From the IMG/VR virus record IMGVR_UViG_3300043639_000076, positions 1 through 64,000 of that record: a stretch of DNA of 64,000 nt, one strand, 5' to 3'. The notes under the pieces are model-generated. The model was given only the letters and a program-made list of their open reading frames with translations, searched no databases and was not told the DNA's origin. The DNA is from a virus. Positions 44,708 to 53,320 of the stretch are shown one piece after another (the first letter of the stretch is position 1; every line of letters starts with the position of its first letter). A program made the translations under genes and the position numbers.

Positions 44708-44878
44708 ATGAGCGAACTATCACCCAGGACAGTTCATTTTACCCAGCCGCAATCTTCATACTTACGTGAGGAGTCAGACCGGCTCGGGATAACCGTGTCG
44801 GAACTGATACGACGTATCATCGACCAGTTCAGAGGAAATAAAAATGCCAGACGGGATCGTAACGAAGCGGCGAACTAA
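44708..44878 (+). CDS. ribbon-helix-helix-like regulator
   Basis: A 56-residue protein with a superb GGGGAGGAG site. The layout VHFTQPQSSYLREESDRLGI, then TVSELIRRIIDQF fits a ribbon-helix-helix (Arc/MetJ-like) DNA-binding protein: a beta strand for the groove, then two helices. The short Arg/Asn tail overlaps the recombinase gene by 35 bases. An in-frame extension back to 44657 is unlikely. Confidence 0.7.
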   Translation: MSELSPRTVHFTQPQSSYLREESDRLGITVSELIRRIIDQFRGNKNARRDRNEAAN

Positions 44879-45761
44879 ACTTCTCGGCACCGCCGCCACG
44901 ATTATCAAGGCGCGGCATCCGACCATGCTGCTTTACGGCGGTGCTGGTGTTGGTAAGACTATGCTGACCACGCAGTTTCCGGATGTCTATTTTATTGATT
45001 CGGAAGGCGGCGCGACGCAGCCGGAATACCGCCAGAAGCTGCGTGACGCGGGCGCTTTGTATCTCGGTCCCGATGATGGGGCCGCGTCCATGGATGTGGT
45101 TCTGGATCAGGTTCGCGCACTGGCGACGACACAGCATGATCGCAAGACGCTGGTCATCGATAGCATCACCAAGCTTTTCGCCAATGAGATCGCGCGTGAG
45201 GCCGAGAGATTGTCGGACGCCGGCAAGAAGAACGAATTCGGCCTGGATCGGAAACCGGCGGTAAACCAGATGCGCCAGCTTGTGGCGTGGCTCCCCCGGC
45301 TCTCGATGAACGTCATCCTGACGGCGGGCGAGGTCGCCGAATGGGGCCTGATCAACGGCGAGCGGGCACAGGTCGGCACCACGTTCGATGCCTGGGTACG
45401 CCTGGAATACGAACTCGATCTGGCCATCAATATGTTCAAGTCTGGTCCTCGCAGGATGGCGCGGGTGCGGAAGACGCGGCTGGCGGCGTTCGTGCAAGGT
45501 GACACGTTCGAATGCACCTATGAAGAGTTCAGTCAGCGCATGGGTAGCGTGATCGAGGAAGCGCCGGAACCGGAGAAGTTCGCGACACCGGTCCAGTTGG
45601 CCGAGGTGGCGCGGTTGCTGGACATCGTTCGTCTCGATGAAGGAACGGTCGATAAGTGGCTCGCCGCCGCCAACGTCAGTTCGTGGGATGAGATGTCGGA
45701 AGAGCGGATCGGCAAGGCCATCACCTATTTGCAGGGGAAAATCGCCCCGGCGGGTGGCTGA
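44844..45761 (+). CDS. Sak4-type AAA/RecA-like ATPase
   Basis: A 305-residue ATPase with Walker A GGAGVGKT (residues 32-39) and Walker B TLVIDSIT. The arrangement matches the phage Sak4 family (RecA-like core used for single-strand annealing or recombination, often with an SSB). Residues after 200 include SGPRRMARVRKTRL and a helical C-terminal domain. The SSB-like gene three genes downstream supports a recombination role. Confidence 0.82.
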   Translation: MPDGIVTKRRTKLLGTAATIIKARHPTMLLYGGAGVGKTMLTTQFPDVYFIDSEGGATQPEYRQKLRDAGALYLGPDDGAASMDVVLDQVRALATTQHDRKTLVIDSITKLFANEIAREAERLSDAGKKNEFGLDRKPAVNQMRQLVAWLPRLSMNVILTAGEVAEWGLINGERAQVGTTFDAWVRLEYELDLAINMFKSGPRRMARVRKTRLAAFVQGDTFECTYEEFSQRMGSVIEEAPEPEKFATPVQLAEVARLLDIVRLDEGTVDKWLAAANVSSWDEMSEERIGKAITYLQGKIAPAGG

Positions 45762-46123
45762 TGGAGGGGTTCGATTCCGCCTTCATCGAGATCGGCCTGA
45801 AGGACGAACTGACCGCGATCAACGCCATGGCGGCGGCGCGGGTCACCATCATGGCGATGCTGCGGTATCCGTTCGCGGAGATCTCGCTGGTGATCGGCGG
45901 CTTCGATGCTGATCCGCGCGAGGTTTGGGATATTCCGGAAGCGAAAGACTATTTCGAAATGTTCATCGGCGCGATGTTCGTTCTCAACGCGCCTCATGTC
46001 AGGGAGTGGCGGCTGGACAAGGCCACCATGGGTGTCGTCGCCATGTGTTGCGGTTTCGGAAAGATCGTGGGGCGTGACCCAAAGACCGGTGCTTACGATA
46101 TTCGGATCGCCTGGAAGGAATGA
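45761..46123 (+). CDS. hypothetical protein, 120 aa
   Basis: Its ATG overlaps the Sak4 stop by one base, its end overlaps the next gene by four. Acidic and mostly helical, with ELTAINAMAAARVTIMAMLR and GAMFVLNAPHVREWR. No family recognised. Its tight position between Sak4 and SSB-like genes suggests a recombination accessory. Confidence 0.6.
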   Translation: MEGFDSAFIEIGLKDELTAINAMAAARVTIMAMLRYPFAEISLVIGGFDADPREVWDIPEAKDYFEMFIGAMFVLNAPHVREWRLDKATMGVVAMCCGFGKIVGRDPKTGAYDIRIAWKE

Positions 46124-46347
46124 AGTTCGTTCCGGTGCCCTCGCGCTCGCCGCGCGTGCTGCGGCGTGTGGTCCTGGAAACCGAACCACCCATGGTCCTG
46201 GAACTGATTCATGACCGGGTGGCGAAGTGTAACATTCTGTCGGTCGGCATCGGGCGTGGAGCGCTTCGCCGGGTCTGGCTGAATGAAGCCGATACCGCGA
46301 AGCTGGTATCGTCAATCGTTAGTTTAACCATGGAGAAACCCAGATGA
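46120..46347 (+). CDS. hypothetical protein, 75 aa
   Basis: A basic, compact protein (SRSPRVLRRVVLETEPPMVL) with a beta-like C-terminal half. Four-base overlaps on both sides. No family recognised. Confidence 0.6.
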   Translation: MKFVPVPSRSPRVLRRVVLETEPPMVLELIHDRVAKCNILSVGIGRGALRRVWLNEADTAKLVSSIVSLTMEKPR

Positions 46348-46841
46348 GAATCCCCACACCAGCGTCACAGGCGGAAGCCGACAAGGGCGGCAACTTCACG
46401 CCGTGGCCGGCCGGCGACTACGATTTCGAGGTCGAGAACGCGGAGGACGAAACGTCGAAAGCGAGCGGTCGCGATCAAATGAAGCTGACCTTGTTGGTGT
46501 TCAACGCGAAAGGCGAACAACGTAAGGTCTTCGACTACCTGGGCGCGGACGAAAAATCGCAGTGGAAAGTCAGGCACTTTTGCGGCGCGATCGGCCTGAT
46601 CCCGCAATACGAAAGCGGCGAACTGGAACCCTACGATTGCATCGCCAAGCAGGGTCGTCTGGCGATGATCGTGCGGCCGGCGCGTGGCGAGTATGGCGCG
46701 TCGAACAGCGTGCGTGACTACATCCAGCCAGACGAGAACGCGACGGCGAAGCGGCCGGCACCGGCGCGGCCAGCCGCGACCCAGGCGGCGCGTAAGCCGG
46801 TCCCCGCCGGCAATGTCGAGGACGATGACATACCGTTCTGA
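46344..46841 (+). CDS. SSB-like ssDNA-binding protein (DUF669-like)
   Basis: A 165-residue protein with a PAGDYDFEVENAEDETSKAS strand, then RDQMKLTLLVFNAKGEQRKV and DYLGADEKSQWKV, the pattern of DUF669-like phage SSBs. The tail is Pro/Ala-rich and ends DDDIPF, the acidic tip that bacterial SSBs use to recruit partner enzymes. It would protect single strands and work with the Sak4-type ATPase upstream. Confidence 0.78.
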   Translation: MRIPTPASQAEADKGGNFTPWPAGDYDFEVENAEDETSKASGRDQMKLTLLVFNAKGEQRKVFDYLGADEKSQWKVRHFCGAIGLIPQYESGELEPYDCIAKQGRLAMIVRPARGEYGASNSVRDYIQPDENATAKRPAPARPAATQAARKPVPAGNVEDDDIPF

Positions 46842-46854
46842 TATGGAGGTTTCG

Positions 46855-47070
46855 ATGCGGACGAAGCCAGAACCTGATGCGCTGACCGACGAGGAGGTGG
46901 AGCGCATCAGGGAGATCGTCAAAGAGTCTGAACACACCAATGTGCTGACCGACTGGGAGGCCGCGTTCATCGACGATGTCGGGGATCGCCTCCTCGACTA
47001 CGGAAACAAGACGCGGATCTCCGACAGGATGTGGGAGATCATCAACCGGATCGAGGAAAAGCTTGGCTGA
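46855..47070 (+). CDS. hypothetical protein, 71 aa
   Basis: ATG 46855 is preferred with GGAGG at 46845-46849. Acidic and helical (DEEVERIREIVKESEHTNVL, DRMWEIINRIEEKLG). No family recognised. Its stop overlaps the next TTG start. Confidence 0.6.
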   Translation: MRTKPEPDALTDEEVERIREIVKESEHTNVLTDWEAAFIDDVGDRLLDYGNKTRISDRMWEIINRIEEKLG

Positions 47071-47353
47071 TTTCAAAGACGATGACGTTAACAGGGGAGT
47101 GCCGGGTGTCGTGCGGGATTTTGTCCCGCCCGACACGCCGCCGCATTTCACTGGACTCTTGTGGAAGAACAAGAATGGTTCTCTCGGCATAACGATCAAC
47201 GATCTGCTGAACTGGCCGATCCACCTGATCGGCACACTGGAGGCCGGCGTCTATTACCTGCGCGGCTGGCGCGGTGTGGTGCCGGCGGAAATTCATTTCC
47301 CTTTGATTGATGGGCCGCTGCCCGACGATGGTGAACCCAAGGAAGAAGAATGA
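47063..47353 (+). CDS. hypothetical protein, 96 aa
   Basis: TTG start inside the previous gene with GAGG just upstream. GTG 47099 is an alternative. A compact protein with LLWKNKNGSLGITINDLLN and an acidic C-terminus (GPLPDDGEPKEEE). No family recognised. The end overlaps the zinc ribbon gene by four bases. Confidence 0.5.
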   Translation: MADFKDDDVNRGVPGVVRDFVPPDTPPHFTGLLWKNKNGSLGITINDLLNWPIHLIGTLEAGVYYLRGWRGVVPAEIHFPLIDGPLPDDGEPKEEE

Positions 47354-47553
47354 CGCGCTGGAAGTCTTCCTCGTTCAGCCACGAGGGGCCGGAATGCCCC
47401 GGCTGTGGCCACACCTGGAAACTCGATGAGTCATGCTACTTTGATGAGAACGGTTACGAATTGCATTGTGATGAATGTGAAACAGATTTTTCCGTGCAGC
47501 CGCACGCCCTGTGGTCGTGGACCGGCAGGAAAATAACAGAGGAAGACAAATGA
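47350..47553 (+). CDS. zinc-ribbon protein, 67 aa
   Basis: Two knuckles, CPGC (with GHTW) and CDEC, about 24 residues apart, form a zinc ribbon. The rest is acidic and aromatic. It probably binds nucleic acid or a partner. Its stop overlaps the helicase start as ATGA, suggesting a link to the helicase. Confidence 0.65.
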   Translation: MTRWKSSSFSHEGPECPGCGHTWKLDESCYFDENGYELHCDECETDFSVQPHALWSWTGRKITEEDK

Positions 47554-48911
47554 AAATCGCTGGCGAAGAGGTTGTCGTGTCCCTGGAGGCACGGCGTCTG
47601 GGGGCGGAGAAGCTGAACGCCTGGATCAATGACCCGCCGCCGACGCCGGTGCCGGATATCACGCTCACCGAGGACCAGCTTCGCGCCAAACAGGAGATGG
47701 AAGCCAGCATCGAGATGCGACGGTTCCATCTGTTGACCGGGTCGGCTGGCACGGGAAAGACCACGCTCGTCCAGATCATGGCGCGCGAGGCTTACGCGCG
47801 GGGCCTGATCGTGCGCCTCGCGGCACCCACGCACAAAGCCGCCGGCGTGCTGCGCGCCAAGCTGGGACTGCCGTGTGGCACCATCCACAGCCTCCTGTCG
47901 CTGCGGCCGAAAGCCGATCGGGACCGGCAGGTGTTCGTGCGCTCGGCCAACGCCAGACCACTCACGGGCGACCTGTTCATCATTGACGAGTGCAGCATGC
48001 TTGGCGAGGAGTTGATGCGCCATGTGCGGCGTTTGCTCAATGGTCACGCGGTTATCCTGGTGGGTGATCCCGCCCAGATCCCGCCAGTGGGTGAGGCGAA
48101 CTCGGAGTCGTTTGATACGGTTCCGGCTTCGCATCTCACGACCGTGGTGAGACAGGCGGCGGGCAACCCGATCATCGCCGCGGCGCAGATTATCCGCGCC
48201 ACCCAGGATGACCCGGACGCGCCGATGGACTGGTCCTGGTGCCGCCAGGAGCGGGTCGGCGACATCGGCGTGTTCCTGCCGCCACGCGGTCAGGCGGATG
48301 CCTGGTTGAAAAAAGCGATCATGTCGGACGCGTTCAAGGAAGATCCGGATTTCGCGCGTTACCTTTGCCACACCAACGATCGTGTCCTGCACGTCAACAC
48401 CCGTGTCAGGACGTGGCTGTTCGGCAAGGACGCGCTCGCCGCGCCGTTCCTGGAAGGCGAGATGCTGTTGATGCGCTCGCCGCTGGTGCTGGACGACGCC
48501 ATCGCCATCGCCACGAACGAAGAGGTGCGGGTGCTGGATATCGATTACGGCTCGCACCAGAACGTCGGCACCTGGGAGATCAAGGTGCGGACGGACATGG
48601 ACAAGGTTTACAACATCCACGTCCCGCGCGACTGGAATGAATACCAGTTGGCGCTCGCGGAAATGCGCGACGCGTGCAAGGGCGGCACGCAGGAATGGGA
48701 AGCGCTGCACGAGTTCACCGCGTCGTTCATCCGCGCCCAGAGCATCTATGCCATGACCCTGCACGCGAGCCAGGGAAGCACCTTCCAGTGGGCGTTCCTC
48801 GACGTGCCGAACGCACGCGCGCGCATGATGGACAACCCGCTGGAGGTGCGCCGGCTCCTTTACACGGGGGCGACGCGCGCGGCGAAGGGTTTGGTGCTGG
48901 TGGGAGTGTGA
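47550..48911 (+). CDS. Dda/RecD2-type SF1B DNA helicase
   Basis: A 453-residue 5'-3' helicase. Walker A is GSAGTGKT (residues 64-71), Walker B is FIIDECSML, motif III is VGDPAQIPPVGE, and the C-terminal motifs include LHASQGSTFQ and YTGATRAAKGLVLV. The layout matches T4 Dda and RecD2-like enzymes, which open forks or remove proteins. The start overlaps the zinc ribbon gene. It is the longest helicase of the operon apart from the VirE-type protein. Confidence 0.9.
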   Translation: MKIAGEEVVVSLEARRLGAEKLNAWINDPPPTPVPDITLTEDQLRAKQEMEASIEMRRFHLLTGSAGTGKTTLVQIMAREAYARGLIVRLAAPTHKAAGVLRAKLGLPCGTIHSLLSLRPKADRDRQVFVRSANARPLTGDLFIIDECSMLGEELMRHVRRLLNGHAVILVGDPAQIPPVGEANSESFDTVPASHLTTVVRQAAGNPIIAAAQIIRATQDDPDAPMDWSWCRQERVGDIGVFLPPRGQADAWLKKAIMSDAFKEDPDFARYLCHTNDRVLHVNTRVRTWLFGKDALAAPFLEGEMLLMRSPLVLDDAIAIATNEEVRVLDIDYGSHQNVGTWEIKVRTDMDKVYNIHVPRDWNEYQLALAEMRDACKGGTQEWEALHEFTASFIRAQSIYAMTLHASQGSTFQWAFLDVPNARARMMDNPLEVRRLLYTGATRAAKGLVLVGV

Positions 48912-48913
48912 TC

Positions 48914-49618
48914 ATGGGTGAAACAATTACAAAGGCAGAATACAACCTTCGTTTTTCTGGAGGATGTAGCATATGTCATCTTCCAGTTTGTCTGATCCCC
49001 AATGGACCAGCTATGTGGCTATGTGAACATGCGGGGTATTTAGGTGATGTGATCATCGAAGATGATCCGCCCTCCACACCTTCGCGGCAAATCCAGACTA
49101 CGTGGCACCTCTATGTATTAACCTGTCATCCAACCGGACAAAGGTATATCGGCCAGACACGCCGTCCCGTCGCGGTCAGGTTTGGTCAACATCTGCAAGA
49201 TGCCTCTTCTCAGAGGTATGATTGGTTGATCGCCAAAGCCATGAGGGAACATGGTCCCGATGCTTTTTCAATCGAGCATGTCGCTTGTTGTCGCTCTCGG
49301 AACGAAGCAAACGAATGTGAGGTGTTGCTGATAAAGCAATATGGCACTTTAGCCCCAGACGGCCTCAACATGACGTTGGGTGGTCATGGACGCAAAGGCA
49401 TGAAGATGTCCGACCAATGGCGCGCCGGTCAAAGTGCGAGGATGAAAGTTATTTCAGACCAGCCAGCGTGGCGAGCGGATGTCAGCGCACGCCTGAAAGC
49501 CAGATGGGCCACCTTATCCCCCGCCGAAAGATCGGCGATTGTGCGTAAGGGTTACCTGACCAGGAGTCGCGCCATTAATCAAACAGGACAACATCCTTTG
49601 TTTGATTTGGATTGTTGA
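48914..49618 (+). CDS. GIY-YIG homing endonuclease
   Basis: A 234-residue homing nuclease. A short Cys-rich start (CSICHLPVCL, LCEHAG) is followed by the GIY-YIG core LYVLTCHPTG and RYIGQTRRPVAVRF, with EVLLIKQYGTLAP later. The C-terminal basic region with SDQWRAGQSARMKV and SPAERSAIVRKGYLTR resembles the DNA-binding modules of such enzymes. It is visibly more AT-rich than its neighbours and breaks the otherwise overlapping gene order, which indicates later insertion. No intron was seen. Confidence 0.88.
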   Translation: MGETITKAEYNLRFSGGCSICHLPVCLIPNGPAMWLCEHAGYLGDVIIEDDPPSTPSRQIQTTWHLYVLTCHPTGQRYIGQTRRPVAVRFGQHLQDASSQRYDWLIAKAMREHGPDAFSIEHVACCRSRNEANECEVLLIKQYGTLAPDGLNMTLGGHGRKGMKMSDQWRAGQSARMKVISDQPAWRADVSARLKARWATLSPAERSAIVRKGYLTRSRAINQTGQHPLFDLDC

Positions 49619-49621
49619 GTG

Positions 49622-49831
49622 ATGAACAGCTTCTTCGACGGCGAGCCGACGTTTCCCGCCAGGATCACTTTTAGTTTCGGTAACGAAGCGGTGAAGATCA
49701 TTCTGAACGCGGATGGGACGTTCGACGGGGATCCCGCGGCGATGCGGGCCGCGATGGAACGCTCGCGCGGCGGGGAGTCGCATCCCGTGATCCTCGCCTG
49801 GTTGCTGCTGCGAGCGATGGAGAAGGGCTGA
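49622..49831 (+). CDS. hypothetical protein, 69 aa
   Basis: ATG 49622 directly after the homing nuclease (GTG 49619 is in frame). Contains FFDGEPTFPARITFSFGNEA and a helical C-terminus. Its stop overlaps the next ATG. No family recognised. Confidence 0.6.
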   Translation: MNSFFDGEPTFPARITFSFGNEAVKIILNADGTFDGDPAAMRAAMERSRGGESHPVILAWLLLRAMEKG

Positions 49832-50001
49832 TGAGCGGCGTCGAGGATGAACCGGAAGTGATCGTCACCCGCGTCACCCAGGAGGGTGAGATCATGGTCA
49901 CGCTGCCGTCCGGACGGGTGATGTTCATGGGGTTTCTGGTGGGTGCGCGGTTCGTGATCGACGCGACCAGGAACGGCTTCAAGGTGACGGTCGAGGATTA
50001 G
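49831..50001 (+). CDS. hypothetical beta-rich protein, 56 aa
   Basis: ATG 49831 overlaps the upstream stop (TGATG). The product alternates beta-like strands (EVIVTRVTQEGEIMVTLPSG, GRVMFMGFLVGARFVIDAT) in an SH3/OB-like pattern. No family recognised. Confidence 0.6.
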   Translation: MSGVEDEPEVIVTRVTQEGEIMVTLPSGRVMFMGFLVGARFVIDATRNGFKVTVED

Positions 50002-50098
50002 CCGCGCCACGGTGACGGGACCGGCGACCGGCGTATAACGGTCGCCCAAGAAAAAGGGGATGGGGTACCATGAGGATCATAAAACCGGCGGGTGAGTG

Positions 50099-50932
50099 AT
50101 GCACCCGGAACTGGAGCGTGTCGCCCTGTTGGGCTGGCACGTCTATCCCTGTTCGCGTACGTCGAAAGCCGGCCTCTGGAAAGGGGCGCAAAGCGAGGCG
50201 ACCTCCGATCTGAATGTGCTGTCGCGCTGGAGCCGGGACCACCCGGACGCGAACTGGCGCGTGGTGTTCGGCCGCTCCGGCCTCTGGGGCCTGGACGTGG
50301 ACAGCGCGGAGACGCACGCGCACGACGGGCTGGCGTCCATGGCGGCGCTGGTCGATCGGAACGGACCCTTGCCGGTCGGGCCGCGGGCCAGATCCGGTGG
50401 CGGCGGCGTGTTGTTGTTCTGGCGCGACCCCGGCGGGCTGGCGATCGTGGGGTCAGCGGAGCGGCTGGGAGCGGCGTGGGCCGGCATCGATCCGAAACGC
50501 GGAGCGCAGACGCAAACGATCCCTCCCTCCGTCCACACGCTCACCGGACGGCCGTATCGCTGGCTGGTATCGCCATGGGAAGTGGCACCGCCCGACGCGC
50601 CGAAATGGCTCTCGACCGCTTTACGGACTCCACCCGCGCCAGTGGCGACGTATCGCGCGATTGGTGACCAAAGGGGGGCGGACGCGCATGAGCGTTTGCA
50701 TCGGGCGGCGCGCGCGATCATGCAAGCCCGCGAGGGGGCGCGCAACATCACCTTGAACCGTCGCGCCTACGGCGTGGCGCGCATGGTCGGAGCCGGCCTG
50801 TTGGATGAGCGGGTCATGGTCGATGTGCTGTACCGGGTTGGCCGCGACATTGGTCTGGATCACGATGAAGTCCGCAACACGATCCACTCCGCGCTGGTAG
50901 CGGGACGGCGGAAACCAACGGAGAGCCGCTAA
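50099..50932 (+). CDS. Prim-Pol type primase/polymerase
   Basis: A 277-residue protein of the bifunctional DNA primase/polymerase (Prim-Pol) N-terminal family. Opening LGWHVYPCSRTSKAGLWKG, then GRSGLWGLDVDSAE places the catalytic acidic residues, with HTLTGRPYRW later. It would make primers or short DNA. It is directly followed by the VirE/D5-type helicase, a common primase-helicase pairing. A GTG at 50096 is also in frame. Confidence 0.8.
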   Translation: MHPELERVALLGWHVYPCSRTSKAGLWKGAQSEATSDLNVLSRWSRDHPDANWRVVFGRSGLWGLDVDSAETHAHDGLASMAALVDRNGPLPVGPRARSGGGGVLLFWRDPGGLAIVGSAERLGAAWAGIDPKRGAQTQTIPPSVHTLTGRPYRWLVSPWEVAPPDAPKWLSTALRTPPAPVATYRAIGDQRGADAHERLHRAARAIMQAREGARNITLNRRAYGVARMVGAGLLDERVMVDVLYRVGRDIGLDHDEVRNTIHSALVAGRRKPTESR

Positions 50933-52311
50933 TGGCCGAACAGGATGACCCGCCTTCAGCACCATTCTGGATGCGCCGGCTAAAATATCCCGCCAACGGC
51001 GGCGAACCCTGGCCGACGCTCGGCAACGCCATCCTGATCCTGACCAACGACACGGTGTTCGCCGGCATGTTCGGCCTCGATCGATTCACCGGACAACGCG
51101 TGTTGATGCGCGCCCCGCCCCGGATCGAGGACGACGATCCAGAGATCCCCGGACCCTATCCACGCGGCTGGACCGAGGACGAGGATGTCTCGCTGATCCT
51201 GGCCTGGATGCAGGGAACCTGGGGCCGCAAGTGGGCGCGCAACACCATCGTGGACGCGATGATCGTGGTGTCGCGGCGCAACACGTTCCATCCGATCCTC
51301 GACTGGATCGACAAGTTGGTCTGGGACGGCCAGGACCGGCTCGACACCTGGCTACGCAGTGCCTTCGACGTGAAGAATGAGTTCAATCCATTGAGCGACG
51401 ATCCGGCGGAACGGAAGCGGTGGAAGGAGAAGAACGACTATTTCGCCATGATCGGAGCCAGATTTCTGATCGCCGCCGTGCGCCGGCTGCGCCAACCCGG
51501 CTGCAAATTCGATCACCTTCTGATCCTTGAGGGCGCGCAGCGGATCGGCAAATCGACGGCGGTGGCTCTCCTGTTTGGCGCGGAATATTTCACCGACGAC
51601 GTGCCAACCGATTTGAAAAACAAGGACGCGGCGCTTGGATTGCACGGCAAATGGTGCATCGAGTTCGCGGAAATCGAGCATCTGGTCAGGACCGAGGTGG
51701 AGGTGATCAAGGCGTTTTTGTCGCGCGCCACCGATCATTACCGACCCCCTTACGGTGAGAAATACATCGATGTGCCACGCGCGTCGGTGCTGATCGGCAC
51801 GACCAATTCGGATGATTACCTGCGGGACGGGACCGGAAACACGAGAATGTGGCCGGCCTGGTGCCAGAGCGTGGATCTGGTCTGGCTGGCGATGTGGCGC
51901 GACCAGCTATGGGCCGAGGCGGCGGCGCGCGAGGCGAAGGGCGAGGTCATCTGGCTGGACGACGAGAAGCTACAGGACGAGGCGAAGACGGCGACCGCGC
52001 ACCGCCTGGCCGGCGAGGTATGGGAGCCGGCGATCGTGAAGTGGCTGGGCGAGAACGCCCTCCAGATCGATGAGGATCGTCCGCTGACGATCGCGCGCGT
52101 GCTGGAACACGGGATCGGTATGTCGAAAGACAAAATGACCCGCGCTTCCGAGATGCGCGTGGGAGCGGTGCTGCGCTCGCTCGGCTACCAGAGAAAATTC
52201 GGATCAATCGGCGGCAAAACCATTCGGGTGTGGCGCATGCCTGATTTGCCTAACAATGATGCAGTTTCTCAGGAAAAAGATTGGTCGGAAGACCCCATCG
52301 GATTTGGTTGA
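50932..52311 (+). CDS. VirE/D5-like replicative helicase
   Basis: A 459-residue SF3-like helicase of the virulence-associated E family. Walker A is GAQRIGKS (residues 201-208). Walker B-like residues lie in CIEFAEIEH. GTTNSDDYLRDGTGNTRMWP is a family signature. The N-terminal 180 residues contain HPILDWIDKLVWDGQDRL. It is the likely main replicative helicase, coupled to the Prim-Pol gene by a one-base overlap, and is the last gene before a terminator. Confidence 0.9.
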   Translation: MAEQDDPPSAPFWMRRLKYPANGGEPWPTLGNAILILTNDTVFAGMFGLDRFTGQRVLMRAPPRIEDDDPEIPGPYPRGWTEDEDVSLILAWMQGTWGRKWARNTIVDAMIVVSRRNTFHPILDWIDKLVWDGQDRLDTWLRSAFDVKNEFNPLSDDPAERKRWKEKNDYFAMIGARFLIAAVRRLRQPGCKFDHLLILEGAQRIGKSTAVALLFGAEYFTDDVPTDLKNKDAALGLHGKWCIEFAEIEHLVRTEVEVIKAFLSRATDHYRPPYGEKYIDVPRASVLIGTTNSDDYLRDGTGNTRMWPAWCQSVDLVWLAMWRDQLWAEAAAREAKGEVIWLDDEKLQDEAKTATAHRLAGEVWEPAIVKWLGENALQIDEDRPLTIARVLEHGIGMSKDKMTRASEMRVGAVLRSLGYQRKFGSIGGKTIRVWRMPDLPNNDAVSQEKDWSEDPIGFG

Positions 52312-52330
52312 CAGGGTTTGTCTTTGGTTA

Positions 52331-52357
52331 AAACGGCAGGTTTCCTGCCGTTTTTTT
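52331..52357 (+). terminator. intrinsic terminator after replication operon
   Basis: AAACGGCAGG (52331-52340), a three-base TTT loop, then CCTGCCGTTT and continuing T run. A strong stem with a U-tract, ending the operon that starts at 40472. Confidence 0.9.
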
Positions 52358-52378
52358 GTTTTAGGCCCACCCTGTTTT

Positions 52379-52534
52379 AGGTCGTGTTTTGAGGTCGTGG
52401 TCCAAAATCCATAGACACTGTCTGCATCCCACTACTATAACCACCTCCACTACCTATGGGGTTAGTTATATTGATTTAAGGGGGGAGATTCCCATAGAAC
52501 TTTTTGGCCACTACGTGGAGGAGGAGGTCGTGGT
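52379..52534. other. candidate replication origin or cis-regulatory region
   Basis: No gene fills 52312-52594. Within it AGGTCGTG occurs three times (52379, 52392, 52525), twice as the longer GAGGTCGTGGT. Two nested inverted repeats flank an AT-rich core: CCTCCAC 52444-52450 with GTGGAGG 52515-52521, and CTATGGG 52454-52460 with CCCATAG 52491-52497. Iterons and an AT-rich stem directly after the primase-helicase pair suggest an origin. Confidence 0.45.
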
Positions 52535-52594
52535 GGGTTGAACCGGCCTCGTATCGCGCCTTGCATCACGTTAAAATTCAATTTAGAAAAACGA

Positions 52595-52834
52595 ATGTCT
52601 ACAGCTACTTTTCGTTATCGCGTGTTTGGTAATGGCAGCGTTCATGCCGGATGCGCTGAACTGGATACGGCGCGCGAGATCGCGCGCCTGATGAGTAAGC
52701 GACTGAAATGCGCGTTCACCGTGTTCGACCATCCGTACGGCGCGGGACGCTATGGTTCCACGCCGGTCGCGTGGTTTCTCAGAGGCCTGGAGGATGCACA
52801 TGATCCAACTGAAGCCGATCACTCATCTGACTGA
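52595..52834 (+). CDS. hypothetical protein, 79 aa
   Basis: ATG 52595 is chosen, though its ribosome-binding site is weak. TTG 52538, preceded by GGAGGAGG, would add 19 residues. A beta-rich start (TFRYRVFGNGSVHAGC) then a helical part with RLMSKRLKCAF. No family recognised. Its end overlaps the next gene. Confidence 0.5.
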   Translation: MSTATFRYRVFGNGSVHAGCAELDTAREIARLMSKRLKCAFTVFDHPYGAGRYGSTPVAWFLRGLEDAHDPTEADHSSD

Positions 52835-53090
52835 TGAGGAACACGCGGAAGCCGCCAGATTGCTGAACGAGGTCGAGGCGCATCTGAAGCAAGTGGCCAG
52901 CATCGTCAGACGAGCGCCCTACACCGACCAGGCCTTGCGGGTCAGCAAGGCGGTTCAGGAGGTGCTGATCGATCCGCTGCGCGAAGGGTGGAGCGGCGAC
53001 AAATGGGACCGAGACGGCAATCCGTATCAGTCCCACGGTTACGGTGTGTCGAACTACAAAAGGTTCATCGACAAGATCGCCGCCGGTTAG
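52800..53090 (+). CDS. hypothetical protein, 96 aa
   Basis: ATG 52800 with GGAGG at 52789-52793. ATG 52794 is too close to that site. Helical and charged (TDEEHAEAARLLNEVEAHLK, VSKAVQEVLIDPLREGW). Converges on the leftward repressor gene, with no gap between them. No family recognised. Confidence 0.55.
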   Translation: MIQLKPITHLTDEEHAEAARLLNEVEAHLKQVASIVRRAPYTDQALRVSKAVQEVLIDPLREGWSGDKWDRDGNPYQSHGYGVSNYKRFIDKIAAG

Positions 53091-53312
53091 TCACGCCGCG
53101 TCGGGCGAGGGGCCGTAAATGTCGGGCCGCAGCCGGTAACGGGACACGCCGCTGATCCGCTCGACCGAGAGGACGCGCAGCGAGGGGACGCGGGTCCACT
53201 GCGAGACGGCGGGGCTGGCGATGTTGAGGTGACGCGCGAGCGCCTTCACGCCGCCGGCGCGTTGGATGGCTTCGCGCAGGGCTTCCCGCATCATTTTTTT
53301 CGGTTCCGTCAT
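53091..53312 (-). CDS. YdaS/Cro-type HTH repressor
   Basis: A 73-residue protein whose layout, LREAIQRAGGVKALARHLNI, then SPAVSQWTRVPSLRVLSVER and RYRLRPDIYG, matches the YdaS/Cro-like antitoxin-repressor fold, with a clear helix-turn-helix (residues 20-42). It reads away from the ParB-like gene, and its predicted promoter overlaps that gene's promoter. A control role in a lysis-lysogeny or early switch is likely, though not proven. Confidence 0.78.
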   Translation of the reverse strand: MTEPKKMMREALREAIQRAGGVKALARHLNIASPAVSQWTRVPSLRVLSVERISGVSRYRLRPDIYGPSPDAA

Positions 53313-53320
53313 TTCGCTCG

